Shown piece after piece: positions 49,476 through 62,013 of a stretch of DNA of 64,000 nt. Origin of the DNA: Brasenia schreberi (lineage: Eukaryota; Streptophyta; Magnoliopsida; Nymphaeales; Cabombaceae); the NCBI GenBank assembly GCA_036023115.1, contig JAYKKT010000087.1, positions 10,927,001-10,991,000 of the forward strand, given 5' to 3'. The notes below the pieces were generated by a model, which saw nothing but the letters and a program-made list of their open reading frames with translations, had not been told where the DNA came from and ran no database searches. The position numbers and the translations under genes were made by a program. The number at the start of each line of letters is the position of its first letter. Position 1 is the first letter of the stretch.

Positions 49476-52400
49476 TGATCCCACATAATTAATTTTCGTA
49501 AATACCTCATGCATTAATTAACTATAAGAGGGGGTATATTCTATAGTTCCTTTTCCGATATCTACAATGCTGTAAGATGCAACGATTGCACATGGATAGT
49601 GTGCCGAACCAACCCAGCTTGGGCTGGTCGCGGTAGCGAACCACAAGCTCAACTCTGGGTCCGTTTCATCTAACCATTGAGCGGAACAATGCGAGTCACC
49701 AACGAGCTTACCTTGTTTTCAACCGTCTCATTTTTAACTGGTAAGGAAATGTAGTCTAAAAAATACATCAGGGATTTGGAGATTTAGGTATAGTGTGTAC
49801 ATACCATACAAATGACAAAAGTATATTGACTCCAAGCTGGCTAGGTCACGTGCGTAGAAAACGTTATCATGTTATATGCATAAGAGAAGAGTCAGGTACT
49901 TGGCAAATCTAATGAATTAGATGACGCTATTGAATGCTTTTTGAATGAGGCAGCTTGTGTCGAAATTGTCAGCCACATTGAGACAACAAAAACTCAATCA
50001 GTTGCTGAATAAAGACTTCATTCATGGACCACCCTATATATATATATATATATATGTATGCATATATGTATATGTATATATGTGTGTATGAAGTAGTTGC
50101 AGTATAATGTTTAAATTGTATGATCTTACTAAAACATTTATATTGTTCAATTTTTGAAGTCAACGTTACAGAATGCAAAGTATAAAAATACAGTGATACT
50201 TTAAACTCAAATCTCTAATGTTGATCTCAAAGATCGAACTTTACCTAATGCACCGAAAGACATTATACATGTACCACTTTTCTAATATATGTATGTGTAT
50301 ATATAGATAGACAGATGGTTCCTTTTTTATTTAAATTTTGCAAATGAACTCAATGCTCCTTTTCAAAAGAAGTTCATATTAATGTACATGTATATGTGTG
50401 TGTATATATATATATATATATATGGAATAATAGGATACTCCAAGAACCCAAGTCATCATATCGCTCTTGACGGACGATTAGAGACGGTACCAACAAGGCA
50501 GCTCTGTTGTTATATGGACAACACTATTTCGTGACAAGGACAACACCTTGTTATTGCCTTCTTTGATAGTGAAGTGTATAGTCTTGGTATACTCTATAAT
50601 TCCTTCCTCTCTATATATATAGATATATACATCTATATACACACACACAAAACTACATATTTGAACACAACCAGAAACAAGACGTTGGAGACCATTCCGG
50701 CCACATACAAGACCACCCAAAAAGTTTGTGTTTCTAACCTAGAGTAACACAAAATTTGGGTCATGTTCAGGTTGAGCGGTTGCGACACGAATTCAAAATG
50801 ATACGATGGGAAGGCTACCCAAAACACGAAATTGCCAACCCTACGTTAACTGATGCTGATAGTTCATGGTTTTCCTTAATACGATATCCTCTTGTGGGGA
50901 CATAAAGGTCCTACATGCTTTACCTTGCTTAGTCAGACTGATGTTGATGTACCAATTGTTCTTCTAGTTGTGTGGTTGTGAATAAGCTTGTTCACACCCA
51001 TTTCGTGTCTTCTTAAAATTTTGCATTTTGAAACATCAATTTCTCAATCGAAGGACATCAAGTTTTCTTCGTTAATTAAATAAATACATAAGGTTTCTAT
51101 CATTAATCAAATAAAGAACCCATGGTTTTGATGACATATAGGAAAAACTAATGTCGTTAGTATAAGGTACCTATTTCATTGACCATTGAAACTTTAGGCC
51201 TTAATGGTAGAAAACTCATGTCCTTTTTGAAATTGAGAAATTGAAGTCTCAAAGTATAAAATTTTGAAAACTATAAGATACTTTTGTGAATTTTTCTCTT
51301 GTTAATTATCGATATGTAATAAATGTGCAGTTGGGTCAAAGTGAGCCGACAGATTTGTGATCTAATGAAACAACTACCCATTAGAAAAAAAGTATATGCT
51401 CGTATTCAATTTGAATTACCAGATACAAGCAACATGATTTGGTTTGGATCTACGTTGTAGTTTATCGGTCTACATAAACAAGCTTCATGCCCATTGCACT
51501 GATCCAATCCAGATCCAGATCCATATGAGAGAAATAAGTGTAGGCTTAAGAAAGCGCTGAGCCTACCATCCAAGCTTGATATTTTGGTTTTCTTAGCCTT
51601 AAAGAAGCACGATTAGATCTGGATTTGGTACAAAACGTCACTATCACCACCTCTTATCCATTTATAAATCTGATTATGGTTCAAATCTTTGAACATTCAC
51701 TTCAAGTACAAAAACTTAGTGCGATACGACCATCATTCCCATCTTGGAAATATATGAGCGAAGACGAATTCCCCATAATGTAATCTTCACCACGACCACA
51801 AACAACAACAACAACAACAATAATAATAATAATCTATCATTATTATTAATATTATTATTAATTGACATGTTTATACTCAATTAATCTTGTAACGGATGCG
51901 AGCAAACAAGACGATATAGTATGAACTATTACAAAAAAAAGAATAGTTGCCTTGACTTAGTTCACGAACTATAAGCTTGCCTATTTGATTTGAACGACAT
52001 CTTCAGGGGACTGCCCTTTTAATCAAATGTGAAGTCAGTCTATTGTTCAGTAATTAGTAAAAGTCTTTTTTTAGTGATGCATTTGGTTTCATCTTTCTTT
52101 CATTACTTAATTTGCCCATTCTAATATGGATGTAAAGGTTTTACAAGTGATTCTTAATTGTTCTATTAGCATCCCAAGTAGTCAGTCTTTATATTAGAGG
52201 TTTGACCGTCTTATACATAAAAAATAGGCAACATATAGCAGGCTATATCTCCACTGGGCACTGAAGTAAATACATTAGAAAAACAAAGAACATGCAAATA
52301 TGCAAACATGGCCTTAGATCTCTAAAGGACAGAGTTGCACACAAGTCTAACTTTTGTACTTTATTAAATGAAACATAATGGTACAAAGTTACTTTTTAGA

Positions 52401-52674
52401 TTCAAATTTCTATCTTTAATGGAATGGATCAAACAATAGAGATATTTGAAAAGATTCAAGCATAAATAAGAATTGAGCACATTACCCCTCTCTCTTTATA
52501 TATATATCAAAAATTTCATATGCTCACTAGTGACATGCTTACTCATATCTAATCATTGTTTCTCAATATTAAGAGTGTAATATTAAAAGTTTTAAGGGTT
52601 TTAAAAAAATATTTAGGATAACCCAAAAAGGTTCGGTGAAACATGAGTGAACAATGTCAATAATGAGCAGGATT

Positions 52675-52692
52675 GATCCAAACACTCACTCT

Positions 52693-52786
<94 letters not shown>

Positions 52787-52802
52787 AGTGAGTGTTTGGA
52801 TC
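52675..52802. repeat. 128-bp near-perfect palindrome with (CA)n(TA)n(TG)n core
   Basis: Left arm begins GATCCAAACACTCACTCTCA and right arm ends with its exact complement (TGAGAGTGAGTGTTTGGATC). Between are CA, TA and TG arrays. The symmetry includes about 20 bases of non-microsatellite flank on each side. Confidence 0.95.
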
Positions 52803-53443
52803 TCTCCAAGAAAATATCAGCGTGATCATTTTCTGTATGCATGGTTCATAATGTTACATGACAGTTGTTTCCCTGGAAATGTGTCTTCGCTGGGGACATG
52901 CCCCCCCCCCCCTCTCTTTTGGTTCTTATGACTCTCATTTACCTTTCCCAGATTGTTCCATTGGACCTACCTTCCTTGGAAAAGAATAGAATACAATGCA
53001 CACAAATTGGAAGATACTACTTGGAGTGGTGCATAAGGTAAGATACGATTTGATATTTCGTACTTCAACAATATGTGAATACATTTTCTCTCTAGTAGGA
53101 CATACACGTCTTGTCTACTTCTTAAAGATTCAATATTATTTTTTTTATCATGATTTCTTATAGTGTAAGCGTGATGAATAATTAGATATATAATGAGATT
53201 ATTCGAGAAAAGGTTGATATCATTTCAATGTAAGATTAAGTGAGAGAGACACAGAGAGATAAATAAATATGGCTTGATAGGGCCTCCATTACTTATGTTC
53301 CATCTTTTCTTTCCGTGCTCAATGCCGCTGAACTTCGTTAATCAATGCAACTGACTCAGCTTAGTGTGAGATAAGGCGTGGTTTAAATTTTGATATCATG
53401 ATATAACTCTTCTTGCTCTCTACTAAGAAATTTATATAGTTAA

Positions 53444-53474
<31 letters not shown>

Positions 53475-53957
53475 ATAGGAAAATGGGATCATGTCTACTT
53501 CTAACATACCTAACCATTACTTTTCAGTAGCGTTAGTATAATTTAAAAAAATTTAAGAACTTTTGAAAAAGTTTGAAGACTAATGTTATTACACTAATAC
53601 CATAAAAGCAATGGTAGAACATAAATGAACAATGTTATTACACTCCTACAACGATGTCAAGATTATTGTATTACTGCTTTTTGAGTGTATAAATAGCTAA
53701 AGCCATGACCCACCATCCTCAAGCCTTCGTCTTGCAACAATCGTCTTCGCTAGTGCCTGAGAAACCTTAAACGACTACAGAGAATGGACTTCTCTTGAGT
53801 TGCCCTCCTCACTAAAACCATACTTATCTCTGGAGCTAGAGCCTGGTTCCATGCCTCCTAAGTAAGTTTTGTCAAAGACATTCTTTGAGAGAGAGAGAGA
53901 GACATTGTATCCTATCTAGATTTCCTAGTCTTGAGTAAGAAAATGTTTAAACTATAT

Positions 53958-54022
53958 CACAACAAGATGAAAAAGCAACAAAATTAATACCAAGCCCTAT
54001 CTCACACTAAGTCGAGTTTGTT

Positions 54023-54092
<70 letters not shown>

Positions 54093-54205
54093 AAGAGAGA
54101 GAGAGAGAGAGAGATACTAATATATGCTAGCACCACAACAAGATGAAAAGGCAACAAAATTAAAACCAAACCCTATCTCACACTAAGTCAAGTTTGTTTA
54201 TACAT

Positions 54206-54244
<39 letters not shown>

Positions 54245-54270
54245 AAGAGAGAGATACTAATATATACTAG
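53958..54270 (+). repeat. Tandem duplication of a microsatellite-bearing unit
   Basis: Two adjacent units share CACAACAAGATGAAAA, CCCTATCTCACACTAAGTC, GTTTGTTTATACA, then (CA)n(TA)n AAAGAGAGAG and ATACTAATATAT. Copy one is about 53958-54131 and copy two about 54132-54270. They differ in microsatellite length and several bases. Confidence 0.88.
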
Positions 54271-54421
54271 TACTTTTAGGTGTTAGCAAATTCAAATAAA
54301 TCTCAATCTTCTATCATCAATTTGAAATTTAAAAAGTAAAAGTGTCTATATTAATAAAGTATACATACAAAAAATAGACATCTTTTTTACTTTAAATTCA
54401 AATCTCGACCATTCATTACCA

Positions 54422-54525
<104 letters not shown>

Positions 54526-55423
54526 CTTCTAAACTGTGACAGTGCAAGCCCAATAATGGAGACATCTCATCGGGCATTAGGTTCATAGCCATATTCATGT
54601 GCCCACGAGCAGCATATATACCTGACATGCGTCCCTGCTACATGCAAACAATATTCGGCTCTGTTCTAGATTGAAAATTTTATGAAACATTATGTGAGAT
54701 TTTTAGAACCTAACCCAAGTCGACTTGAAACCACTGTTTTCCATCCAACGGCTCTGTTCGGTTTCCCAATAGGTGTAACCAGAATCGGACCTTGAGGCTC
54801 CCGATTCTATTTCTTCAAGATCCGGTTTCAGTCGGGTCCAGGTCAACGGGTTGTGCCGGACCCAAAACGGCCACCTCTCACATAGGTACTTGGACGGATC
54901 ACGGAGGTATAGAAGGTTTTCATCACACCGATTTTTCTTTCAACTTGCTCCCAAAATGTACTGAAATCCACTTATTCTTGTCGACACGAATCCTGTAAAA
55001 GTGAGTTATAATTTGAAAGAGGCCAATGCACATGTGGTTTGTGAAAGAATCTCTCCCTTTGGCATTGCACGTCGACATACGCGTCCTACTTCTAGATGTG
55101 AATTATATGAACCCAAAGAGAGGACAATTTTGCAGACGCCATATGGATACGTATCTCAGATAGGCCACCAAAGACGGATAACTACGAGCAGATGCAGCTA
55201 AAATTTGTCCTCCTTTTTTATTTTTTATTTGAAATTCTAGCCACTCAAATATGTTCTACACAGTTGATTTCGAATACGAATCGACTATTAGATTATTTGA
55301 TTTTGATACCTAGTCTTACTTTATAAGAATCGAAAATTCACTTACAAGGGTTCATTGCTTTTAAAATCACCATTTGATTTTCAGTCTTAACAAACATCTA
55401 TATCAGTTTGGATTATATACACA

Positions 55424-55500
55424 CAACAACAACTAAGCCTTTTCTCATACTAGATGGGGTCAACTACATGGATTCTTTGTTTCCACAAACTTGTATCATA
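55424..55500 (-). mobile_element. RTE 3' tail fragment
   Basis: The plus strand reads ACAACAACAACTAAGCCTTT, then CTCATACTAGATGGGGTCAA and ATGGATTCTTTGTTTCCACA: the minus-strand terminus and short-repeat tail of the RTE family. Only the last ~75 bases are present. Confidence 0.85.
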
Positions 55501-56039
55501 ATTTGTACAATTCATAGTAGATAAGTTCGACAAAGTTCTATATTGGTTGTCGAAAGCATAATGCAACCCTCATCTTCTATCCGAGTTTGGGACCCTTACA
55601 TGGCCATACAAGGGTGATCCCTTACATGGGTAGAGTTTAGATTATATACACATAGAGAGAGAGAGAGTAAGGTATATGTTAGCATATATAAGTAAATCTT
55701 AATCATGAATTCAAACAATAAAAAATAAGCATGTGATATTCAAAAAGCAAAAAGTGTGCTTGTGAATATAATATATTTATAAAAAGTATTGCTTTTTAAT
55801 TTAAATTTCAATCGGTAGTTGATTGAGATTTGTTTGGATATACTAACATTTAAATGCGCTAATATTTATATAGGTATAGATATATGAATGTTTGAATCAT
55901 GCTCACCTATGACACATGTTGACTCAAGCTCACCCATTACCATTGCTTTTAGATGGTAATAACAATGTCCTTTAAACTTTTTTTAAGTCCCTTAAAAAAA
56001 TTAAATTACACTCATATTACTCAAAAGCAATGGATGTAT

Positions 56040-56155
56040 TGTTCAACATGTTGATCAAACGATAGAGATATTAGAATAGATTTAATCACAAACTAGATTG
56101 AACATACAATATATATATATATATATATAGACATATATACATATAGAGAGAGAGA
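56040..56155 (+). repeat. Copy of the AT-rich dispersed element with TA/GA microsatellite end
   Basis: GATCAAACGATAGAGATATT is followed by AGATTTAATCACAAACTAGA and TTGAACATACAATATATA, then AT and AGAGAG arrays. The same core order is seen at 52420-52505 and 16080-16160. Confidence 0.55.
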
Positions 56156-56386
56156 GTCCACCGACAGCCTTCTCCTAAATCGTGCAAAGAGTCAAGCGCA
56201 TACAACTATAACGTATCCACGGTGGAGGGTCACACTTAATTGTTCCATTATTAAATTTTCTTGATCAATTCTGACACCCCAGTTGAACTGGTGAGCTCCT
56301 AACATGACCCAAGTTGACGATTGGAAGGACTCCGAAATCTAGCTTATGAATAATCGTTCTTTACCCATGTAGTTAATTATATTTGG

Positions 56387-56487
<101 letters not shown>

Positions 56488-56829
56488 ACAAGCCCGTGTG
56501 CATTCGTGTGTGTGTTTGTGTTTATGTCAAATGGGTGTTGTGTCCGGCCATGCATGTGTGTATGTGGTGGTACTTGGGTGTTATGGTCTTTGAAGGTGTA
56601 TTTGATACAAGGTTCTAAAGAAACTGGACCTTGATCTTTGATGCTCGCAATTGTAAATTTCATTGTGTACTAAACATGAAACACGTTGTTGACATCAAAA
56701 TTATGGTTTTATAACCCGAAATGGCTCAAGCCACACCTGACGAGCCTAATTTTTTGGGCTATGCTTTACTATTTGATGTAACTGATTATAATATCTTTAT
56801 CACTATCATATATTTCTGTAGTTTCTTTC

Positions 56830-56950
56830 TTGTTTCTTTCTTTTTGTTAGAACGGGGAGGCCAAAGCCATGCATGCATGCCCAGGGTATCGAACTCACGG
56901 CCTTCAACTTGTGAATCGAGTCCCCGACCAGGTGAGCTATGGCTTTGAGT
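56830..56950 (-). mobile_element. tRNA-derived SINE copy (clearest A and B boxes)
   Basis: On the minus strand the internal pol III promoter is well kept: A box TAGCTCACCTGGTCGGGG, about 30 bases later B box GAGTTCGATACCC, then GGCATGCATGCATGGCTTTG and GGCCTCCCCGTTCTAACAAA with an A-rich tail. Related copies in the window share the B box and the GGCCTCC tail. Confidence 0.78.
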
Positions 56951-57255
56951 GCATTTCTAAAGTTCCTTATAATCTCTTTCTTAATGTGGATGTTCTATAT
57001 AAGTATTTGAATCAAGATTTGGAAACAAACTAAGAACAACAAATAGTTTTGGTACATAAATTTTCATCCTATGAACGAAACCACATGTAGCCATACAAAC
57101 TCCCATCTCTCTTCCTATTTCTTTATATATTATATAGTGAGGAGGGATTCAAAAGTGTTGAAAGAAAGGTCTTGTTTAATTGATGTTAGATCCTAATGAA
57201 AGAACACTAAGTGGGGAATAAAGCTTCGAATTTAGCTTGATTTGGACTTCATATC

Positions 57256-57259
<4 letters not shown>

Positions 57260-57341
<82 letters not shown>
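57260..57341. repeat. (TA)n microsatellite
   Basis: About 80 bases of uninterrupted AT repeat. Confidence 0.96.
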
Positions 57342-57343
<2 letters not shown>

Positions 57344-58318
57344 TAGAGATATGATATCAAGATGAGGCTTAGAATCAGGCTGAAGTCAACATGATTTATA
57401 ACTTAAAGTCAGATTTGATGTAATTGTCTTTCTATTTTTCTTCGTAATACTGGTGAGAGTCTTGCCTAACACGAGCTTACCGATTAAAAAGAAAAGGGTT
57501 GGCATTCTTGTTTTTTGGGAAGCGACCATCGGGAGTTAGGTCTCACATGGTGGTCAAATATAGACGCAAAGTGGCCCAGAAGGATTGACTACAAGACACC
57601 CAGTCAACTGTGTCTACGAATGACTAATGAAAGCTTGACAATCAATATAATTTTTTGTACATTTCCACATATGATATGTCCAACCCAAGTTGAACAAATG
57701 GAGTTTAATTTATATATTAAACACCAAGTTATCAGGGTTGAATTCTCTTTCTCTCTCTCTAAGCAAAATAATACGTATTAAACAATTTATAAATCAAATA
57801 CTTATTAGAGGTTACAGTTTTGATCTCGATGAGCAACTCGTGACAAGCTTGTTTGGCTTGGTTTATGCTTGGCTGGGTGCGCCTGAAACGAGCTAAAAAG
57901 CTGAACACAAGCAGCAGTTCAGGTCGGCTGAAGTCATTGAAAACCCTCTGTTCCGTCTGCTTTGCTGATTTATTGACTCGATTTCGAACGTCCTTCTCTA
58001 TCATGCTTTTGCACGCGGGGCACAAAGCCCATGCTTCTCATGGGTTGCCTTTTCAACCTTTTTTACTGACAGGGATAGCATGCGTAATAATGATGATCGT
58101 GGGATTCCTCAACTTCGAAAAGGCTTGCTTCATGATTATTTAAATGGATGACTGAGATTTACCATCATATTGGGCTCGCATCATATAGGTTACCAATTAC
58201 ATTGCGTTGTATGATACGATATAATACAAGGATCTGTATCAGTATATCTATTGGTAATCGACATGAAACCCGATTTGAGGAAGAACCTCTATAACACAAA
58301 TCGAACACACACACAGAT

Positions 58319-58325
58319 ATATATG

Positions 58326-58369
<44 letters not shown>

Positions 58370-58370
58370 T
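58319..58370. repeat. (TA)n(GA)n microsatellite
   Basis: Compound TA array with one GT interruption followed by about 20 bases of GA. Confidence 0.93.
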
Positions 58371-58493
58371 TGGATCATATGCCCACTACTGATGAGGGTC
58401 ACTCATACTCAATTATCTCTTTTTCTTAAAACTCTTAAAATTTTAAATTAGACAAGACAATAGGTGGGGATGAGTGAATTATGTCAAAAATAG

Positions 58494-58496
<3 letters not shown>

Positions 58497-58586
<90 letters not shown>
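58497..58586. repeat. (TA)n microsatellite
   Basis: About 90 bases of uninterrupted AT repeat. Confidence 0.96.
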
Positions 58587-58589
<3 letters not shown>

Positions 58590-59386
58590 TTCATACTTTC
58601 ATTATAACTTACTTTTACTAAACCCTTGTCAACATTCAAATGTAGTTGAACTTTAGGCCATACAGGTGCAGGCATACCTTATATCTATCTATAATGCCAT
58701 CAACGCTAATAATCAAATGCCTTTTCTTGCTGTTGCTGCTATGCAACAAATTTTTCTCACAAGACTGCAGCTTTTTGATTCAGTATTCACACTCTGGTAG
58801 CTTGACCCAGATCCAGTTGGAGGTGATCTTTGCTTTGACAAAAAGCATCTTAATTATACGGGGCTTCAAAAAGCAAATCTAAAATTGGATAAGATCATCA
58901 TCTCCAAACCCATGTCACAGACAAATTAAGGCTGTAAAACGGGCTGACCTCGGCTCGCTCAGCCCATTATAATGTGGATTATCTGTTGCTCAATTAAGAT
59001 GAGCCACGCTCAAACTAAGAGAATCTGTAACATAGACAAGCTGAATTTTGCATGCTGCCAAAAATTATCAGTTTCTACATACAAGTTTTAAGAATCGATG
59101 TCCAATCGTCAATCAAACCTAGGGTAGGTTCAAGTTTTAATAACATGAATCCATTCCAACATATCCGAACCATGTGTGTGTGTGTGGGTCTCTCTCTCTA
59201 TGTATGTATATATACATAGACAAGTGATTATTTGGTATCAAGCAAGATCAAACAAAGGATTCCAGATTCTCTTTAGAGAGAGTTACAATCAAGTGATTGT
59301 TTGGTATCAAGCAAAGGTGACAAGAAAATTGACAAGTTCGAACAAAGGCTTCACCCAAATTCAACGCACTGCAGTAATGCACAAGT

Positions 59387-60151
59387 CTAGTACACAAGGT
59401 GAATGGTGATTTTAAGCAGGGACTCAGCCCCATCAGTTACATGCTGCCCTGTTGGTATGAGTGGCTGGATATCAGCAAATCCACTAGCATGCTTGAACTT
59501 TCCAGTACCTCCGGTCACCGAGACCCGGGACATAGGCGACCCTGTATGGAACACCCCAAACAGGTTCAAGCTATCACCAAACTCACCTCCCTCCAGCAAT
59601 GCTGTGAATTGCATCATCTGTGTTGTGCCATCAGCTGAGCTCGCTATGTATACACCCTGAGCCCTTCCAATTGGCTGCGAGCCCAGATCAGGGCCCATAG
59701 TCAACTCATCGTCAATGACCGTGATGGTTCCAAAACCCAAGCCAAGCCCATCAGGCCCTACCTGGGTTTGTACATTAGCATTTTGGCCGTTGGATCCGTG
59801 GGCGAAATTAGTACCGGATAGTCCAGTTCCCAGTGGGATCCCTTCAGCGTTATAGGTAGGTATGACTCCATTGGAATTGGGTAGAACCACACCATCTTTA
59901 GGAATCTTAAAACCGAGCGGTCTAGCAAAGGGTACTAGGCCATTGTAGATGTTGCCCAATAAACCGGTCATCGGCCTAGCAGTCGGGCTGCTCCCCCCTA
60001 ATATGTCATGCATGTAGAGCTCTAGAGGAGTCTCTGGGTCACCACCAAGAGGACCTGAAGTCGGGTCCATGGTCACACCGAGACCAGATTGATATGCAAT
60101 GGTGAGAAACACTAAGAATGCCACAAATGATGGGCTTAAAAGATGCATCAT
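59387..60151 (-). CDS. Dirigent protein, ESB1/DIR10-type
   Basis: Secreted dirigent-family protein; ESB1-type members act in the apoplast and, in Arabidopsis roots, place lignin at the Casparian strip. Intronless frame of 254 residues. ATG codons at 60151 and 60148 are adjacent and either could start it. Residues 1-26 form a signal peptide (LLSPSFVAFLVFLTIAYQSG). Domain start is LELYMHDILGGSSPTARPMTG. A long Gly/Asn/Pro-rich insert of roughly 70 residues follows, typical of the ESB1 subgroup, then the beta-barrel body FGTITVIDDELTMG, LGSQPIGRAQGVYIASS, MQFTALLEGGEFGDSLNLFG, VTGGTGKFKHASGFADI and the end LLKITIHLVY. Length agrees with short-insert ESB1 relatives, and no break is seen. A TATA box lies about 70 bases upstream. 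The exact paralogue is not assigned. Confidence 0.93.
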   Translation of the reverse strand: MMHLLSPSFVAFLVFLTIAYQSGLGVTMDPTSGPLGGDPETPLELYMHDILGGSSPTARPMTGLLGNIYNGLVPFARPLGFKIPKDGVVLPNSNGVIPTYNAEGIPLGTGLSGTNFAHGSNGQNANVQTQVGPDGLGLGFGTITVIDDELTMGPDLGSQPIGRAQGVYIASSADGTTQMMQFTALLEGGEFGDSLNLFGVFHTGSPMSRVSVTGGTGKFKHASGFADIQPLIPTGQHVTDGAESLLKITIHLVY

Positions 60152-60222
60152 GGCTGTAGAGAAAAGGTGGAGGAATAGGACAGTTTGAGAATGAGATGGA
60201 ATGCAAAGATGAGCAGATCAGG

Positions 60223-60229
60223 TTATATA
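60223..60229 (-). promoter_or_regulatory. TATA box of the dirigent gene
   Basis: The minus strand reads CCCTATATAACC, a strong plant TATA element, 72-78 bases before the ATG at 60151. It predicts a transcript start near 60195 and a 5' UTR of about 45 bases. Confidence 0.6.
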
Positions 60230-60390
60230 GGGAAGCATCAAATGGAGCTGTTGGAAGGAAATTGAAGCAGTTGGCAGAGAGTAGGTTCTATGATGAAGGT
60301 GAGTGCGTGACTATGATTATTTATGTACTTGTTATTATTATTATCATCATGATTACTGTTATTAAGTCAATAATTCTGTTGAAACTGAGT

Positions 60391-60525
60391 TTAGACGAGT
60401 GGTGAAGTGGGTATAAATGGAGTTGTTCAGCACAACAAGCAAGAGCCCACCTTTTATAAGTTCGATTCCTGGGGCATGAATCTGGCTCTGGCTTCGGCCT
60501 CCCCATTGTACCCCAAAAAAAGTAA
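60391..60525 (+). mobile_element. tRNA-derived SINE copy, plus orientation
   Basis: Starts near TTAGACGAGTGGTGAAGTGG (diverged A box), then B box AGTTCGATTCCTGGGG, and ends GGCTTCGGCCTCCCCATTGT followed by CCCCAAAAAAA. It is paired in opposite orientation with a second tail at 60668-60710. Confidence 0.68.
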
Positions 60526-60531
60526 TCTCCT

Positions 60532-60653
60532 AACAGCTTTAAACATCATGTAAAAGCGTCAATGGTAAGTTATATATATAAAAGCGTCAAGGGTAAGTTA
60601 TATACATATATATAACTTACCATTGACGCTTTTACATGATGTTTAAAGCTGTT
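60532..60653. repeat. Perfect 48-bp inverted repeat (foldback)
   Basis: The left arm AACAGCTTTAAACATCATGT... at 60532-60579 is repeated as its exact reverse complement at 60606-60653. The loop contains a third, partial copy (AAAAGCGTCAAGGGTAAGTT). It lies about 380 bases upstream of the dirigent gene. Confidence 0.95.
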
Positions 60654-60667
60654 GCCATACTGGAGAT

Positions 60668-60710
60668 GTTTTTTTTTATTCAATGGGGAGGCCGAAACCA
60701 GATTCATATA
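60668..60710 (-). mobile_element. SINE tail, opposite orientation
   Basis: The minus strand reads GAATCTGGTTTCGGCCTCCCC then ATTGAATAAAAAAAA, matching the 3' end of the SINE at 60391-60525 but inverted. Only the tail is present. Confidence 0.6.
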
Positions 60711-61266
60711 TATATGTGTGTGTGGAGAGAGAGAGAGAATCCAGCTAGGGGGCTCATAAGTTCAGCATACATAAAGCATGAACATGAGTTGGACATGCTT
60801 TGGACGGAGTGAATAAGAGGAACCCCGAAAATGGAAGAGTCGACACATATATAAATTCGACACCAAACCCACGTTATGATTAAACCATCACCTATTACAC
60901 TCAACTTACAACAAAGAATATAAACAAAGGGGGGGGAAAAGAAGGAAGAAAGCTCTCTCTCCTAACTCAGCAACTTCAATCATATAATATAATAAATTAC
61001 ATGACATTGAGGGGTGGTTGGTTATTCCTGAAAGCAAGGGTGCTACAAATATTTTGATATATGAACAAAGTATCCTGTGGTGGTTGATGTGATCCGCCAA
61101 GTGATCATATCTTGGCTTGATTTAGTTCTCTCCATATGAACTGCCGCACCTTCTCTGCAACCTGCAAACCATTTCATCACCATCACACAATCAGAACCAA
61201 TTGAATTTTTATGATAATGATATGATCAGTAATTAACAATCTCTCTCTCTCTAACATAATGATACC
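60711..61266. other. 3' flank of the PIF gene and dirigent upstream region
   Basis: Includes a short GA array near 60725-60738 and a G9 run at 60930-60938. No gene was recognised; the segment next to 61266 should be PIF 3' UTR. Confidence 0.45.
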
Positions 61267-61949
61267 TTATTTACTGCTAGGAGGAGGCTCTTCACTCCTC
61301 GGAATGCTTGTGCAAAAAGGCAGTGGAACCTACAAGAGTAAGAACTTGACGATTCATAACATATGCAACCTCACTGAATATGTTGTGATTACAGAGCCAG
61401 CTATTGACAAATGAATCGATAGCCCTTTAATACAACGAAACATCAAGAAATTATTGAAAAGTATGAGGTGGCTTTGTCCTGCATATTGCAGGAGCAACAT
61501 CATGCGGATGTTAACCCAAGTGACGAAAATTTATATAATTATTTGAATTCCCTGCATTATTTTTCATATTCTCCGTCGGACAAAAACCATTTCATATTCA
61601 TCACTGTCGATGAAATCTTGTATCTGCTTCACAAGTTTACCCCCCATCGATCCACTGACACAGCAGACACCCCCCACACACACACAGAGGGAGGGATGCC
61701 CAACTCAGCCAACATCATTTTGTTATTCTTTTTCAAAAATCCAACCATATAGATCAAACCTACAGAGCCTCAGTATCATACCAAAGAATTATAATGTATG
61801 AGGGTTCAAAAAAATGGTCCAAAACGCCATAACTTTAATCCCATAAAATCAACATTACTTACCTGTTTTTGGGAAACCAGAAACCAATTCCCACCAAAAA
61901 AGGTAGTCCAGGAAAGATCTTCCGAACATGCTTGTACAAAGTCAATTAT

Positions 61950-62013
<64 letters not shown>

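Noticed and set aside
51780..51860. CAA/ATT triplet repeats resembling a short array
   Set aside because: Simple (CAA)n(TAA)n microsatellite, not a CRISPR or other spaced array.
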